A stretch of DNA of 64,000 nt from positions 46,408-110,407 of the forward strand of contig NZ_JARXRM010000045.1 in the NCBI RefSeq assembly GCF_029887875.1, in the 5' to 3' direction. Below, piece by piece: positions 38,518 to 47,842 of this stretch. A model generated the notes under the pieces. The model saw nothing but the letters and a program-made list of their open reading frames with translations, was not told where the DNA came from and searched no databases. Positions within the stretch are counted from its first letter, which is position 1; each line of letters begins with the position of its first letter. A program made the translations under genes and the position numbers. This DNA is from Luteimonas endophytica. GTDB taxonomy: Bacteria; Pseudomonadota; Gammaproteobacteria; Xanthomonadales; Xanthomonadaceae.

Positions 38518-39408
38518 ATGACCAGCTCGAAGACCGACGGACACGACCTCCGGCACCTGGTAAGCGAATCGCCGCGGATCATGGTGGTCGACGGCTCGAA
38601 GCTGGTGCGCAAACTGATCGGCGACGTGCTGCGCAAGGAACTGCCGGCGGTGGAGGTGGTGGCTTGTGCCGGCCTGGCCGAAGCGCGCGCGGCGCTGGAG
38701 CAGGCGCCCGTCGACCTGGTCACGACCGCGCTGGTGCTGCCGGACGGCGACGGCCTGCAGCTGGCGCGCGTGGTGCGCCGCGCCGCGGTGCAGCGCTACG
38801 TCCCGGTGATCGTGGTGTCCGGCGACGCCCAGGGGCACCTCGAGTCGCGGCGTTTCACCGAGGACGTGACCGACTATTTCGACAAGGCCAACGGCCACCA
38901 GGCGCTGGCGACCTTCATCCGCGGCTACGTGATGCCCGAGCCGATCCCCGGCGCACACGTGCTCTATGTCGAGGACAGCCGCACGGTGGCGCTGGCCACC
39001 CGGCGCATGCTGCAGTCGCACGGAATGGAGGTGACCCACGTGATCAGCGCCGAGGATGCGCTGGACTGGCTGCGCGAATGGCGCGGCAGCGACGTCGCCC
39101 CCGGTGCCGACCTGCTGCTGACCGATGTCTACCTCAAGGGCGAACTCAGCGGCCGCGACCTGCTGCAGGCGGTGCGCCAGGAGTTCGGCTACGGCAAGCG
39201 GCGGCTGCCGGTGCTGGTGATGACCGGCGACGACAACCGCGTCAACCAGATGGGCCTGCTGCGAGACGGCGCCAACGACCTGGTGCTCAAGCCGATCGAG
39301 GAGCGCCTGCTGGTGACCAAGGCGCTGTTCCAGCTGCGGTTGGCGAGGATCGGCCGCACCGCCGAGAACGCCGGCGCGGCGCCGGGCGGAACAACCGGCC
39401 AGACCTGA
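38518..39408 (+). CDS. response regulator with two receiver domains, the first degenerate
   Basis: The 296-residue protein consists of two REC domains and no DNA-binding or enzymatic output. The second (about 145-283) is intact: acidic pair in LYVEDSR (Glu152, Asp153), phospho-acceptor Asp203 in LLLTDVY and the conserved Lys in VLKP. The first (about 20-135) has VVDGSK, so one acid of the pair is missing, and LVTTALVLPDGDG, where Ala71 sits at the phosphorylation position. It is thus a pseudo-receiver, though PVIVVSG and the distal Lys region remain. The protein may act by protein contact, or as a phosphate sink through the second domain. It follows ftsX by 11 bases with GGGAG before the ATG, so it is probably co-transcribed with ftsEX. 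Partner kinase unknown. Confidence 0.85.
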   Translation: MTSSKTDGHDLRHLVSESPRIMVVDGSKLVRKLIGDVLRKELPAVEVVACAGLAEARAALEQAPVDLVTTALVLPDGDGLQLARVVRRAAVQRYVPVIVVSGDAQGHLESRRFTEDVTDYFDKANGHQALATFIRGYVMPEPIPGAHVLYVEDSRTVALATRRMLQSHGMEVTHVISAEDALDWLREWRGSDVAPGADLLLTDVYLKGELSGRDLLQAVRQEFGYGKRRLPVLVMTGDDNRVNQMGLLRDGANDLVLKPIEERLLVTKALFQLRLARIGRTAENAGAAPGGTTGQT

Positions 39409-39437
39409 GCGGACCGGCAGCGCGGCCGCTCCGCCTC

Positions 39438-39456
39438 GGCCGCGAACGCCGCGGCG
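39438..39456 (+). repeat. half REP-like unit between the response regulator and ung
   Basis: GGCCGCGAACGCCGCGGCG matches the right half of the Y unit at 18655 exactly, but the GTAGGAGCGGCCCAT left half is replaced. It looks like a decayed copy of the same family. Nothing else is seen in 39409-39531. Confidence 0.4.
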
Positions 39457-39531
39457 CGGTCGCGCAGGCCGTCGCGATCGATCGCCGCCGCCCCCTCCCC
39501 AATCCCGATCACGAACCACCAACCACGGCCC

Positions 39532-40239
39532 ATGCCCGATACCGACCGGATCCAACTCGAGCCGTCCTGGAAGGCGCGCCTCGGCGACTATCTGCTGCGG
39601 CCGCAGATGCGCGAGCTATCCGCTTTCCTGCGCCAGCGCAAGGCGGCGGGAGCGAGGATCTACCCCCCCGGCTCGCAGATCTTCGCCGCGTTCGATGCGA
39701 CGCCGTTCGATGCCGTCAGGGTGGTGATCCTCGGCCAGGACCCCTACCACGGCCCCGGCCAGGCCCACGGGCTGTGCTTTTCCGTGCTGCCCGGCGTGCC
39801 GGTGCCGCCGTCGCTGCAGAACATGTTCAAGGAGATCCAGCGCGACCTGGGCATCGCACCGCCCGACCACGGCTGCCTGTTGCCGTGGGCGCGGCGCGGG
39901 GTGCTGCTGCTCAACGCCGTGCTGACGGTGGAACAGGGCAGCGCCGGCGCCCACCAGGGCCGCGGCTGGGAAGGGTTCACGGACCACGTAGTGGAAACCC
40001 TGGGCCGGGAACGCGAAAACCTGGTGTTCATGCTCTGGGGCAGCTACGCGCAGAAGAAGGGCGCGGTGATCGATCCGCGGCGCCATCGGGTGCTCAGGAC
40101 CACCCATCCCTCGCCGCTGTCGGCGCACCGCGGTTTCCTCGGCTGCGGGCATTTCTCCGCCGCCAACGCGTCCCTGGTTCGCAATGGCGCGGCGCCGGTC
40201 GACTGGTCGCTGCCGCCGCGCGCCGAACTGGAGATCTGA
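39532..40239 (+). CDS. ung: uracil-DNA glycosylase
   Basis: The 235-residue enzyme removes uracil from DNA at the start of base-excision repair. Motif A is [18 protein letters not shown], with catalytic Asp70. Motif B is the leucine loop [15 protein letters not shown], with His192. [11 protein letters not shown] and [20 protein letters not shown] complete the family 1 UDG pattern. The length is typical. The ATG at 39532 starts [17 protein letters not shown], a usual N-terminus. No operon partner is evident; rpoH follows after 256 bases. Confidence 0.96.
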   Translation: MPDTDRIQLEPSWKARLGDYLLRPQMRELSAFLRQRKAAGARIYPPGSQIFAAFDATPFDAVRVVILGQDPYHGPGQAHGLCFSVLPGVPVPPSLQNMFKEIQRDLGIAPPDHGCLLPWARRGVLLLNAVLTVEQGSAGAHQGRGWEGFTDHVVETLGRERENLVFMLWGSYAQKKGAVIDPRRHRVLRTTHPSPLSAHRGFLGCGHFSAANASLVRNGAAPVDWSLPPRAELEI

Positions 40240-40420
40240 GACCGCGCCCCGCCGGATCCGCCGGCGGCGGGCGCGACCGTGCCGGAGCCACACCACCCCT
40301 TCACCAGCGCGGGCGCACCATGGCGCCCTGGCCAGGCCCCGGCCGGTCCGCGATCCCGGTATCCCGGCACAGGGCAGGCTCGGATGGCCTTTCAATGAAA
40401 TCAATTGCTTATGAAGGAGT

Positions 40421-40440
40421 GCGTTCCAGCTAGGGAACGC
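40421..40440 (+). other. 7-bp inverted repeat upstream of rpoH
   Basis: GCGTTCC (40421-40427) and GGAACGC (40434-40440) flank a 6-base loop. It lies 55 bases before the rpoH start, beside the only AT-rich patch of this region (40391-40420), and could be an operator for an upstream promoter or leader structure. The rest of 40240-40479 holds nothing recognised. Confidence 0.35.
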
Positions 40441-40479
40441 TGGGAACTCCTTGCACCTGTATCTGTCAGATCTGCACAC

Positions 40480-40488
40480 TGATAAAAT
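40480..40488 (+). promoter_or_regulatory. extended -10 element TGATAAAAT of rpoH
   Basis: TG-A-TAAAAT is an extended -10 and ends 7 bases before the ATG at 40496, the same spacing as TACAAT before uvrD. No -35 or Shine-Dalgarno is apparent. It could drive a leaderless rpoH mRNA, and would place the alternative ATG at 40487 inside the promoter. Confidence 0.45.
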
Positions 40489-40495
40489 GGCCGCC

Positions 40496-41368
<873 letters not shown>

Positions 41369-41374
<6 letters not shown>

Positions 41375-41390
41375 CACGTCGGGCTTTTTT
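41369..41390 (+). terminator. intrinsic terminator of rpoH
   Basis: GCCTGA (41369-41374, including the stop codon) pairs with TCGGGC (41379-41384), with one G-T pair and loop CACG, directly followed by six T (41385-41390). The stem is short but the T-tract is good. Confidence 0.8.
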
Positions 41391-41591
41391 GCTGCGGCTG
41401 CATCCAGGGCCCGGTCGTTTGCCACCCGTCTTCGTCACCCGAAGACCCCCCACTGGCCGCGCTCACCGACGAGCGGCAACGGAGCGCTTTCGGACTGCCT
41501 ACGGGGTCACGGTCGCAGGTTCGCCGATGTTGCCAAATTCCCCGGCCGGCACAGGGTGCCGGCGCAACCTCAGCAACCATGGGAGAAGAGC

Positions 41592-42023
41592 ATGGAAAGG
41601 AAATCGATGTCCGTCCTGATGGCTTTCGCCTTGGCCGCGTCCTCGGGGTTCGCCCCTCAACAGGCTGTCGCAGGCGACCTGACGAATGCCGTCCTGGAAT
41701 GCTACGTGGACACCTATGCGTTCGATCAACCCACCGCCAACTACTGTATCTCCACCTGGACACCGTGGACCGCGGACAACCCGTCCGTCGCGCACTTCGA
41801 GGTGGTCCAGCTGCCAGCCGGGAACTACTCGTTCGCCTGGAAGGATCGGGACACCGGCGCGCCTCCACCTGGCTGCGGCAATACGCAATTCTGCTCGACC
41901 GGGATCGCGACCGACGTCTCGGGCGATGGACTGGTGAGGATGGAGGTGAGGATCACCGACCATGCAACGGGCAGCAGCAGAACGATCACCGCCGACGCCC
42001 ACTACTTCGACGGCTGGCACTGA
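41592..42023 (+). CDS. small secreted protein of unknown function
   Basis: The 143-residue product has a signal peptide (MERKSMSVLMAFALAASSGF, cut near AVAG/D). The mature domain of about 115 residues has four cysteines (LECYV, NYCIS, PPGCG, QFCST) and a beta-rich look (SVAHFEVVQLPAGNYSFAWK, RMEVRITDHATGSSRTITAD). It is probably a periplasmic or extracellular Ig-like or beta-sandwich domain with two disulfides. The ATG at 41592 follows GGGAGAAGAG; ATG 41607 is a possible internal start. It stands alone between rpoH and a convergent zupT. Its lower GC than its neighbours hints at transfer. No family recognised. The upstream spacer 41391-41591 holds no recognised element. Confidence 0.7.
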   Translation: MERKSMSVLMAFALAASSGFAPQQAVAGDLTNAVLECYVDTYAFDQPTANYCISTWTPWTADNPSVAHFEVVQLPAGNYSFAWKDRDTGAPPPGCGNTQFCSTGIATDVSGDGLVRMEVRITDHATGSSRTITADAHYFDGWH

Positions 42024-42032
42024 GCAGCATGG

Positions 42033-42060
42033 CCGCAGGCGGGGGCGCCCCCACCTGCGG
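42033..42060. terminator. bidirectional hairpin between convergent genes
   Basis: CCGCAGG (42033-42039) and CCTGCGG (42054-42060) enclose a G-run/C-run (GGGGGC/GCCCCC) that can pair further. It sits 9 bases after the secreted-protein stop and 20 bases after the zupT stop on the other strand. No T-tract. Confidence 0.55.
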
Positions 42061-42080
42061 TCGTACCCGCACCGCAAGTG

Positions 42081-42893
42081 TCACCATTTGAACAGCATCA
42101 GGCTGATCGCCAGCGCGCCCATGCCGGTGACCAGCCCGTAGACGGTTTCGTGGCCCTTGGCGTAGCGCTTGGCCGCCGGCAGCAGTTCGTCCAGGGCCAG
42201 GAACACCATGACCCCGGCGATGATTCCGAACAGCGCGCCGAACATCCCCTCCGACAGATACGGCGCCAGCACCGCGTAGCCGATGATCGCGCCGACGGGC
42301 TCGGCCAGGCCCGAGACCATGCAGGCGACGAAGGCGTAGCGCTTGTTGCCGGTGGCGTAGTACACCGGCACCGCGATGGCGATGCCCTCGGGGATGTTGT
42401 GGATGGCGATGGCGAACGCCAGCGGCAGGCCCACCCGCGGGTCCTCCAGGGTGGCGAAGAAGGTCGCCAGCCCCTCCGGGAAGTTGTGCGCGGTGATCGC
42501 TACCGCGGTCAGCAGCCCGACGCGCTTGATGTACTCGCGATTGTGGTCGCGGAAGAACGGGTCGTCCGCCTCCAGGCGCTCGTGCGGGTTGGGGATCATC
42601 CGGTCGATCAGCACGATCAGCATCACCCCGGACAGGAACGCCAGGGTGCCGTACGAGAAGCCCTGCGCTTCGCCGTACGCGCTGGTGAACGAGGCGATGG
42701 ACTTGTTGAGAATCTCCGAGAGGGAGACGTAGACCATCGCGCCCCCGGCGAAAGCCAGGCCGAACGCGAGCATGCGGGCGTTCGGGGTCTTGGTGGTGAA
42801 CACCAGCAGCCCGCCCAGGCCGGTGGCCAGGCCGGCCGCGGTGGTGACGGCGAGCGCCACCAGAACGTTGTGCGCGGTGATGTCTGCAAGCAT
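42081..42893 (-). CDS. zupT: ZIP family zinc transporter ZupT
   Basis: The 270-residue membrane protein has eight helices and the two metal-binding signatures of the ZIP family, TAHNFPEGLATFF (helix 4) and IAIHNIPEGIAIAVPV (helix 5). ZupT imports Zn2+ and other divalent cations into the cytoplasm. The short acidic/His loop with MIPNPHERLEADDPFFRDHN lies between helices 3 and 4. The start at 42893 (MLADITAHNVLVALAVTTAA) matches family N-termini; the longer open frame to 43016 is unlikely. No Zur-type operator was recognised upstream. Confidence 0.92.
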   Translation of the reverse strand: MLADITAHNVLVALAVTTAAGLATGLGGLLVFTTKTPNARMLAFGLAFAGGAMVYVSLSEILNKSIASFTSAYGEAQGFSYGTLAFLSGVMLIVLIDRMIPNPHERLEADDPFFRDHNREYIKRVGLLTAVAITAHNFPEGLATFFATLEDPRVGLPLAFAIAIHNIPEGIAIAVPVYYATGNKRYAFVACMVSGLAEPVGAIIGYAVLAPYLSEGMFGALFGIIAGVMVFLALDELLPAAKRYAKGHETVYGLVTGMGALAISLMLFKW

Positions 42894-43034
42894 GCGGCGT
42901 GGTCCGGCAGGCCGGGCGAGATGCCGCCGGCAAACGGCCCGCGCGCGGCGGCGCGCGGAGGGCCATCGTAGCGAAACACGGCGCGCCTTTGCGATGGGCG
43001 GCGCGGGTGGCCGCAACGCCGCGCGGCGCCTGGA

Positions 43035-44165
43035 TCAGGCGCGGTAGATGCCGCCCAGGATGCGGGGGCCGGCGGCGCCGGTGACGCTGGGCAGGTTGCC
43101 GGGCCGCTGCAGCAGGGTCTGCCGCGCCAACCAGGCGAAGCCCATCGCCTCGACCGCGTCCGGGTCGAGACCGTGCGCGGCGCTCGAATCGAGGGCGCAG
43201 TCGCCGAGCGCGGCCGCGAGCGAGGCCATCAGCGGCGGGTTCAGGACCCCGCCGCCGCAGGCGATCACCCGGGCGGTCTTCGGCTGCGCCGCGCGCAGCG
43301 CCGCGACGGTGGTGCGCACGCTGAGCGCCAGCAGGGTGGCCTGGACGTCCTGCGCCGCCTCGTCGCCGCGCAGCCGCTCCTGGAGCCAGCCGAGGTGAAA
43401 ATGGTCGCGGCCGGTCGACTTGGGCGGCGCCAGCGCGAACCACGGATCTTCGAGCAGGCGCTCCAGCAGCGCCGTGTCGACCCGGCCCGCGGCCGCCAGC
43501 GCGCCACCGGCGTCGAACGCCGCCCCGGTCTGGCGCCGGCACCAGGCATCCATCAGGCCGTTGGCCGGGCCGCAGTCGAAGCCGCGCACCTCGCCGCCGG
43601 GCGGCAGCAGGGTCAGGTTGGCGATCCCTCCCAGGTTGAGCACCGCGCGCGCCTCCCCGGGCGCGGCCAGCAGTGCCGCGTGCAGCGCCGGCAGCAGCGG
43701 TGCGCCGTGGCCGCCCGCAGCCAGGTCGCGGCGGCGGAAGTCGGCCACCACCGTCACCCCGGTGCGCTCGGCGATCAGCGATGGATCGCCGAGCTGCATG
43801 GTGAACGGCAAACGCCCGTCGCCGGCACGGCCGTGGGGCCGGTGGCGCAGGGTCTGGCCGTGCGAGCCGATCGCCGCCACCGCCGCCGCCGGGATCTTGC
43901 TGTCGGCCAACGCCCGCAGCGCGACCGTTGCGAACGCCTGGCCGATACGCACGTCGAGTTCGCCGACCTCGTCCAGCAGCAGCGGCGTGTGCTCCTGCCC
44001 CAATGCGACCAGCCGCTCGCGCAGCGCGGGGTCCCAGGCGTAGGTGCGGGCGAACAGCAGCTTCGGCCGCTCGCCGTCGAACTCGACCAGCGCGGCGTCG
44101 ATGCCGTCGGCGCTGGTGCCCGAGATCAGGCCCAGGTAAAGCGATGGCGGGGGAATTGCGGACAT
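43035..44165 (-). CDS. anmK: anhydro-N-acetylmuramic acid kinase
   Basis: The 376-residue enzyme phosphorylates and opens 1,6-anhydroMurNAc recovered from peptidoglycan turnover, making MurNAc-6-P. Family features are LYLGLISGTSADGIDAALVE (nucleotide loop and catalytic Asp region), IGSHGQTLRHRPHG, VLNLGGIANLTLLPPG and GFDCGPANGLMDAWC near the active site. It is the next gene downstream of the M23 peptidase on the same strand (122-base gap), a pairing seen in many gammaproteobacteria and fitting cell-wall recycling. The ATG at 44165 gives MSAIPPPSLYLGLISG. Confidence 0.93.
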   Translation of the reverse strand: MSAIPPPSLYLGLISGTSADGIDAALVEFDGERPKLLFARTYAWDPALRERLVALGQEHTPLLLDEVGELDVRIGQAFATVALRALADSKIPAAAVAAIGSHGQTLRHRPHGRAGDGRLPFTMQLGDPSLIAERTGVTVVADFRRRDLAAGGHGAPLLPALHAALLAAPGEARAVLNLGGIANLTLLPPGGEVRGFDCGPANGLMDAWCRRQTGAAFDAGGALAAAGRVDTALLERLLEDPWFALAPPKSTGRDHFHLGWLQERLRGDEAAQDVQATLLALSVRTTVAALRAAQPKTARVIACGGGVLNPPLMASLAAALGDCALDSSAAHGLDPDAVEAMGFAWLARQTLLQRPGNLPSVTGAAGPRILGGIYRA

Positions 44166-44287
44166 CGGCGGGTCTTCATCGCCGCGGTGTGCCGCGGCGT
44201 CGGCGGAGTATGCGGCGAAACGCTCGCGGCCCACGGCACGGCCGGTGCCGGGCTCGATACGCCCGCCGCGCGGCGGGCGCCCTCGGG

Positions 44288-45754
44288 TCAGCCGCGCTTG
44301 CCGGTCGCCGCCGGGCGTGCGCTGGCGACCTCGCGGCCGCCCTCGGGCCCCGGCAGTTGCGCGTAGCGCAGCGTTTCCACCTGCTGGATCCGCGCCAGCG
44401 CCGGCGCGGCCTGCGCCTTGAACTGCGCCAGCGCCGCGCCCTTGAGCGGTTCCGGCGGCGGCATCGTCTGCGACAGCGGATTGCGGTGCACGCCGTTGAC
44501 CCGGAACTCGTAGTGCAGATGCGGTCCGGTCGCCAGGCCGGTGGCGCCGACGTAGCCGATCACCTCGCCCTGCGCGACCCGCTGCCCCTGGCGTACGTTG
44601 GAAAAACGGGACATGTGCGCGTACAGGGTGGTGTAGCCGCGGCCGTGGTCGAGAATGACCACGTTGCCGTAGCCGCGCTGGGTGCCGCGGAACTGCACCC
44701 GGGCGTCGCCGGCGGCCTTGATCGGCGTGCCGGTGCCGGCGGCGTAGTCCACGCCCTTGTGCATGCGCATCCTGCCCAGCACCGGGTGGCGGCGCGCGCC
44801 GAAGCGCGAGCTCAGCCGCGCGAATTCCACCGGCATGCGCAGGAAGCTCTTCTTCAGCGGGCGGCCGTCGGCGGTGAAGTACTCGGCCTTGCCGTCGCGC
44901 TCGAAGCGGAACCCGGAAAAGGTCTTGCCGCCGGTGCTGAAGGTCGCGGCCAGCACCTCGCCGTTGCCGATCTTCTCGCCTTCGCGCCACAGCTCCTCGA
45001 TCACCACGCTGTAGCGGTCGCCAGGCTGGATCTCGCGGGAGAAATCGATGTCGTACTGGAAGATGCTGTCGGTCAGGGTGTGGATGACCCTGGGGGAGAG
45101 CCCGGCCTGGCTCGCCGAGCCGTACAGCGAGCTGCGGATCTCGCCGGTGACCACCGTGGTGTGGACCTCGACCGGCCGCTCGATGATCCGCTCGCGGATG
45201 TCGTTTCCGGCCAGGCTGAGCTGGACCCGCTCGGTGTCGCCGCGGTCGAAGCGGAACCCGCGCAGCCGCCCATCGGGGGCGAGGTCGAAGCCGAACTCGG
45301 TCCCGGGCCGGATCCGCGCCAGCGCCTCCGCGGCCGAGGGATGCTCGAGGATCCGCTGCAGGGTGGCCGCGGGAACGTCGAAGCCGGCGAAGATCTCGCC
45401 CAGGGTCTGCCCGGACTGCACGGTGACCAGCTGCCAGCTGGGAGCTTCGGCGACGCCGGCCTTGCGCGCCGGCAGCGGCGGCAGCGCCAGCGCCATCGTG
45501 GTCAGTGCGGGCTGGCCGGAGGCGGGCTGCATCGCGCTGGAGAACCCGGGCACCAGCGTCACCACCAGCGCGCCCAGGGTGGCGAACAGGCTGGCCTGGG
45601 CCCAGTGGCGGCGCGTCCAGCGGCCGTTGAAACCCTTGCGTTCGAGGAATTCGGGAACCTGCTGCGAGATATCGGCGGCGCGTTGGGCGACCGCGCTCAG
45701 GTTGGCGAGGCGGATATCGCGATTGCGGTCCGCTTCCGGAGCAGGTGTCGGCAT
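44288..45754 (-). CDS. M23 family murein endopeptidase (MepM-like)
   Basis: The 488-residue protein has a cytoplasmic N-terminus and one membrane anchor (about 60-80, ASLFATLGALVVTLVPGFSS). A LysM-like/OapA segment follows (WQLVTVQSGQTLGEIFAGFD), then a linker domain and a C-terminal LytM peptidase. The zinc site is complete: MHKGVDYAAG (His, Asp) and GPHLHYEFRVNG (HLH). It should cut peptide crosslinks in peptidoglycan during growth. The last 35 residues are Ala/Gly-rich. The ATG at 45754 is preferred; the upstream frame to 45859 lacks a start signal. It diverges from tyrS and precedes anmK. It contrasts with EnvC at 52045, whose LytM domain has lost these residues. Confidence 0.92.
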   Translation of the reverse strand: MPTPAPEADRNRDIRLANLSAVAQRAADISQQVPEFLERKGFNGRWTRRHWAQASLFATLGALVVTLVPGFSSAMQPASGQPALTTMALALPPLPARKAGVAEAPSWQLVTVQSGQTLGEIFAGFDVPAATLQRILEHPSAAEALARIRPGTEFGFDLAPDGRLRGFRFDRGDTERVQLSLAGNDIRERIIERPVEVHTTVVTGEIRSSLYGSASQAGLSPRVIHTLTDSIFQYDIDFSREIQPGDRYSVVIEELWREGEKIGNGEVLAATFSTGGKTFSGFRFERDGKAEYFTADGRPLKKSFLRMPVEFARLSSRFGARRHPVLGRMRMHKGVDYAAGTGTPIKAAGDARVQFRGTQRGYGNVVILDHGRGYTTLYAHMSRFSNVRQGQRVAQGEVIGYVGATGLATGPHLHYEFRVNGVHRNPLSQTMPPPEPLKGAALAQFKAQAAPALARIQQVETLRYAQLPGPEGGREVASARPAATGKRG

Positions 45755-45937
45755 TGGGCGTTCCCGGTGGCGTGAAGGGCGCGTCAGCGAGGTAACATAA
45801 TGACGCGAACAGGGCGCGTCAAATGCTTGAGCCGACAGGCGTTTTACGTGATCGGCCAACGTTAGCGCAGCTTAACGCCCGTTTTCACAACCCGATCACA
45901 TTTCGACACATCCGTGATCCGAACATCCGAGGTTTCC

Positions 45938-47158
45938 GTGCCACATGCCCCTGCCGCCCGCGACGCCCTGGACCTGATCGCCCGTGGCGCAGACGAGATC
46001 CTCAAGCGCGAGGAGCTCGAGGCACGCCTGGCCCTGGGCCGGCCCCTGCGGGTCAAGGCTGGGTTCGACCCGACCGCCCCCGACCTGCACATCGGCCATA
46101 CCGTGCTGCTCAACAAGATGCGGCAGTTCCAGGAGCTCGGCCATACGGTGATCTTCCTGATCGGCGACTTCACCGGGATGATCGGCGATCCGACCGGCAA
46201 GAACGCCACCCGCAAACCGCTCACCCGGGAGGACGTGGACGCCAATGCGCGCACCTACGCCGAGCAGGTGTTCAAGGTGCTCGACCGCGAGCAGACCGAG
46301 CTGCGCTTCAACAGCGAGTGGTTCGGCAGGATGGATGCAGCGGACATGATCCGCCTGGCCGCCCGCCACACCGTCGCGCGCATGCTCGAGCGCGACGACT
46401 TCGCCAAGCGCTACGCGGCGCAGCAGCCGATCGCGATCCACGAGTTCCTGTATCCGCTGGTCCAGGGCTACGACTCGGTGGCGCTGGAGGCCGACGTCGA
46501 GCTCGGCGGCACCGACCAGAAGTTCAACCTGCTGATGGGGCGCGGCCTGCAGGAGCACTACGGCCAGAAGCCGCAGGTGGTGCTGACCATGCCGCTGCTC
46601 GAGGGCCTGGACGGCGTGCAGAAGATGTCCAAGTCGCTGGGCAACTACATCGGCATCGACGAGCCGGCGATCGACATCGTCAACAAGACGATGAAGATCG
46701 GGGACGCGCTGATGTGGAAGTGGATCGAGCTGCTGAGCTTCGAGATCGGCGCCGACGAGGCGCGGCGGCTGCGCGCCGGGATGGCGGCCGGGCTCAATCC
46801 ACGCGACGTCAAGCTGCGCCTGGCGCGCGAGCTGGCGGCGCGCTTCCACGATGCCGCGGCCGCCGAGACCGCGATCGCCGGCTGGCACGCGGCGGTGCGT
46901 GGAGAGGGCGATACCGCGCTCCTGCCGCTGCAGGAGGTGCGCGTTCCCGCCGAGGGGCTGCGCCTTGCCGCCCTGCTGACCGCGGCCGGGCTGACCCCGA
47001 GCAACTCCGAGGCGAACCGCAAGCTCAGGGAGCGTGCGGTCAGGGTGGACGGGGCGGTGGCCGAGGACCCGGGCAGGGTCCTTGCGCCGGGCTTCGAAGG
47101 GGTGCTGGCGGTCGGCAAGCGCAACTTCGCACGGGTGCGGCTGATCACCGCGCCATGA
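45938..47158 (+). CDS. tyrS: tyrosyl-tRNA synthetase
   Basis: The 406-residue class I synthetase charges tRNA-Tyr. It has the HIGH motif ([12 protein letters not shown], residues 51-54), KMSKS (229-233) and the S4 RNA-binding domain at the C-terminus ([20 protein letters not shown]). The sequence is of the TyrZ-like subgroup usual in xanthomonads. I prefer the GTG at 45938 because GAGG lies five bases upstream; the GTG at 45914 adds eight residues and has no such signal. It diverges from the M23 gene across a 183-base spacer in which no T-box or other leader is recognised. Confidence 0.93.
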   Translation: MPHAPAARDALDLIARGADEILKREELEARLALGRPLRVKAGFDPTAPDLHIGHTVLLNKMRQFQELGHTVIFLIGDFTGMIGDPTGKNATRKPLTREDVDANARTYAEQVFKVLDREQTELRFNSEWFGRMDAADMIRLAARHTVARMLERDDFAKRYAAQQPIAIHEFLYPLVQGYDSVALEADVELGGTDQKFNLLMGRGLQEHYGQKPQVVLTMPLLEGLDGVQKMSKSLGNYIGIDEPAIDIVNKTMKIGDALMWKWIELLSFEIGADEARRLRAGMAAGLNPRDVKLRLARELAARFHDAAAAETAIAGWHAAVRGEGDTALLPLQEVRVPAEGLRLAALLTAAGLTPSNSEANRKLRERAVRVDGAVAEDPGRVLAPGFEGVLAVGKRNFARVRLITAP

Positions 47159-47183
47159 CGGCGGCGGCGCGAAGCTTCGCGCC

Positions 47184-47777
47184 ATGAACGACATGCTGAA
47201 TGGGCAGTTAGGGGTGGTGCTCGGCATGGCCTACGCCATGCTGCTCGGCGGCGCGATCGGCTTCGAGCGCGAACTCAAGCGCCGGCCTGCCGGGTTCCGC
47301 ACTCACATGCTGGTCGCCGGGGCGGCGGCACTGCTGATCGGGATCGGCCAGCTGTCGGTGCTCGAGCGGATGGCCGGCCAGGGGGCGGAGATCATGCGGA
47401 TCGACCCCCTCCGGCTGGTGGAGGCGGTGATCGCCGGGGTGTCCTTCATCGGCGCCGGGACGATCTTCAGCGAGGGACGGCGCGGCGGCGAGACCATCGC
47501 CGGCATCACCACCGCCGCATCGCTGCTCACGGTGGCGGCGATCGGCGTGGCGGCGGGGCTGAACTATCACCTGCTGGCGCTGATGGCCACCGTGCTGGCA
47601 CTGCTGGTGCTGGTCGGCCTGTCGGCCTGGGAACGCTCGCGCGAGCGGCGCGCCGGGCTCCCGCCGGAAGCCGGGCACGGCACCCCCCACGGCAGGCCGG
47701 GCCGGGCAGCGTCCGACGACCCGGCCGGCCACGCGGATCGCACCCGGCAGCGTCCAGAGCGCTCCGGGCGCGACTGA
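47184..47777 (+). CDS. MgtC/SapB family membrane protein
   Basis: The 197-residue protein has four to five helices and the MgtC family motifs AMLLGGAIGFERELKRRPAG and AGVSFIGAGTIFSEGR. MgtC proteins modulate the F-ATPase and support survival at low Mg2+ or inside hosts; housekeeping homologues like this one are common and less understood. The C-terminal 50 residues are a hydrophilic Arg/Pro/Gly-rich tail, not the ACT-like domain of Salmonella MgtC. It begins 25 bases after tyrS and ends at a strong hairpin terminator, so tyrS and this gene may form one transcript. Confidence 0.85.
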   Translation: MNDMLNGQLGVVLGMAYAMLLGGAIGFERELKRRPAGFRTHMLVAGAAALLIGIGQLSVLERMAGQGAEIMRIDPLRLVEAVIAGVSFIGAGTIFSEGRRGGETIAGITTAASLLTVAAIGVAAGLNYHLLALMATVLALLVLVGLSAWERSRERRAGLPPEAGHGTPHGRPGRAASDDPAGHADRTRQRPERSGRD

Positions 47778-47794
47778 GTGGCCGGGGTGGACAC

Positions 47795-47822
47795 GGAAAC
47801 GGCGCCCGTGGGCGCCGTTTCC
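47795..47822. terminator. bidirectional terminator between MgtC-like and M28 genes
   Basis: GGAAACGGCGCCC (47795-47807) and GGGCGCCGTTTCC (47810-47822) form a perfect 13-bp stem with a 2-base nominal loop. Its outer A/T bases give a short T-run on either strand. It separates two convergent genes. Confidence 0.85.
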
Positions 47823-47842
47823 GGAGGCCGCGCTGCGCCGGA

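Noticed and set aside
42899..43084. Small plus-strand frames between zupT and anmK
   Set aside because: Arg/Gly/Ala-rich translations without ribosome sites or recognisable features.
45755..45937. T-box or other riboswitch upstream of tyrS
   Set aside because: No T-box sequence, specifier loop or terminator/antiterminator pair is visible, and T-boxes are not expected in gammaproteobacteria.
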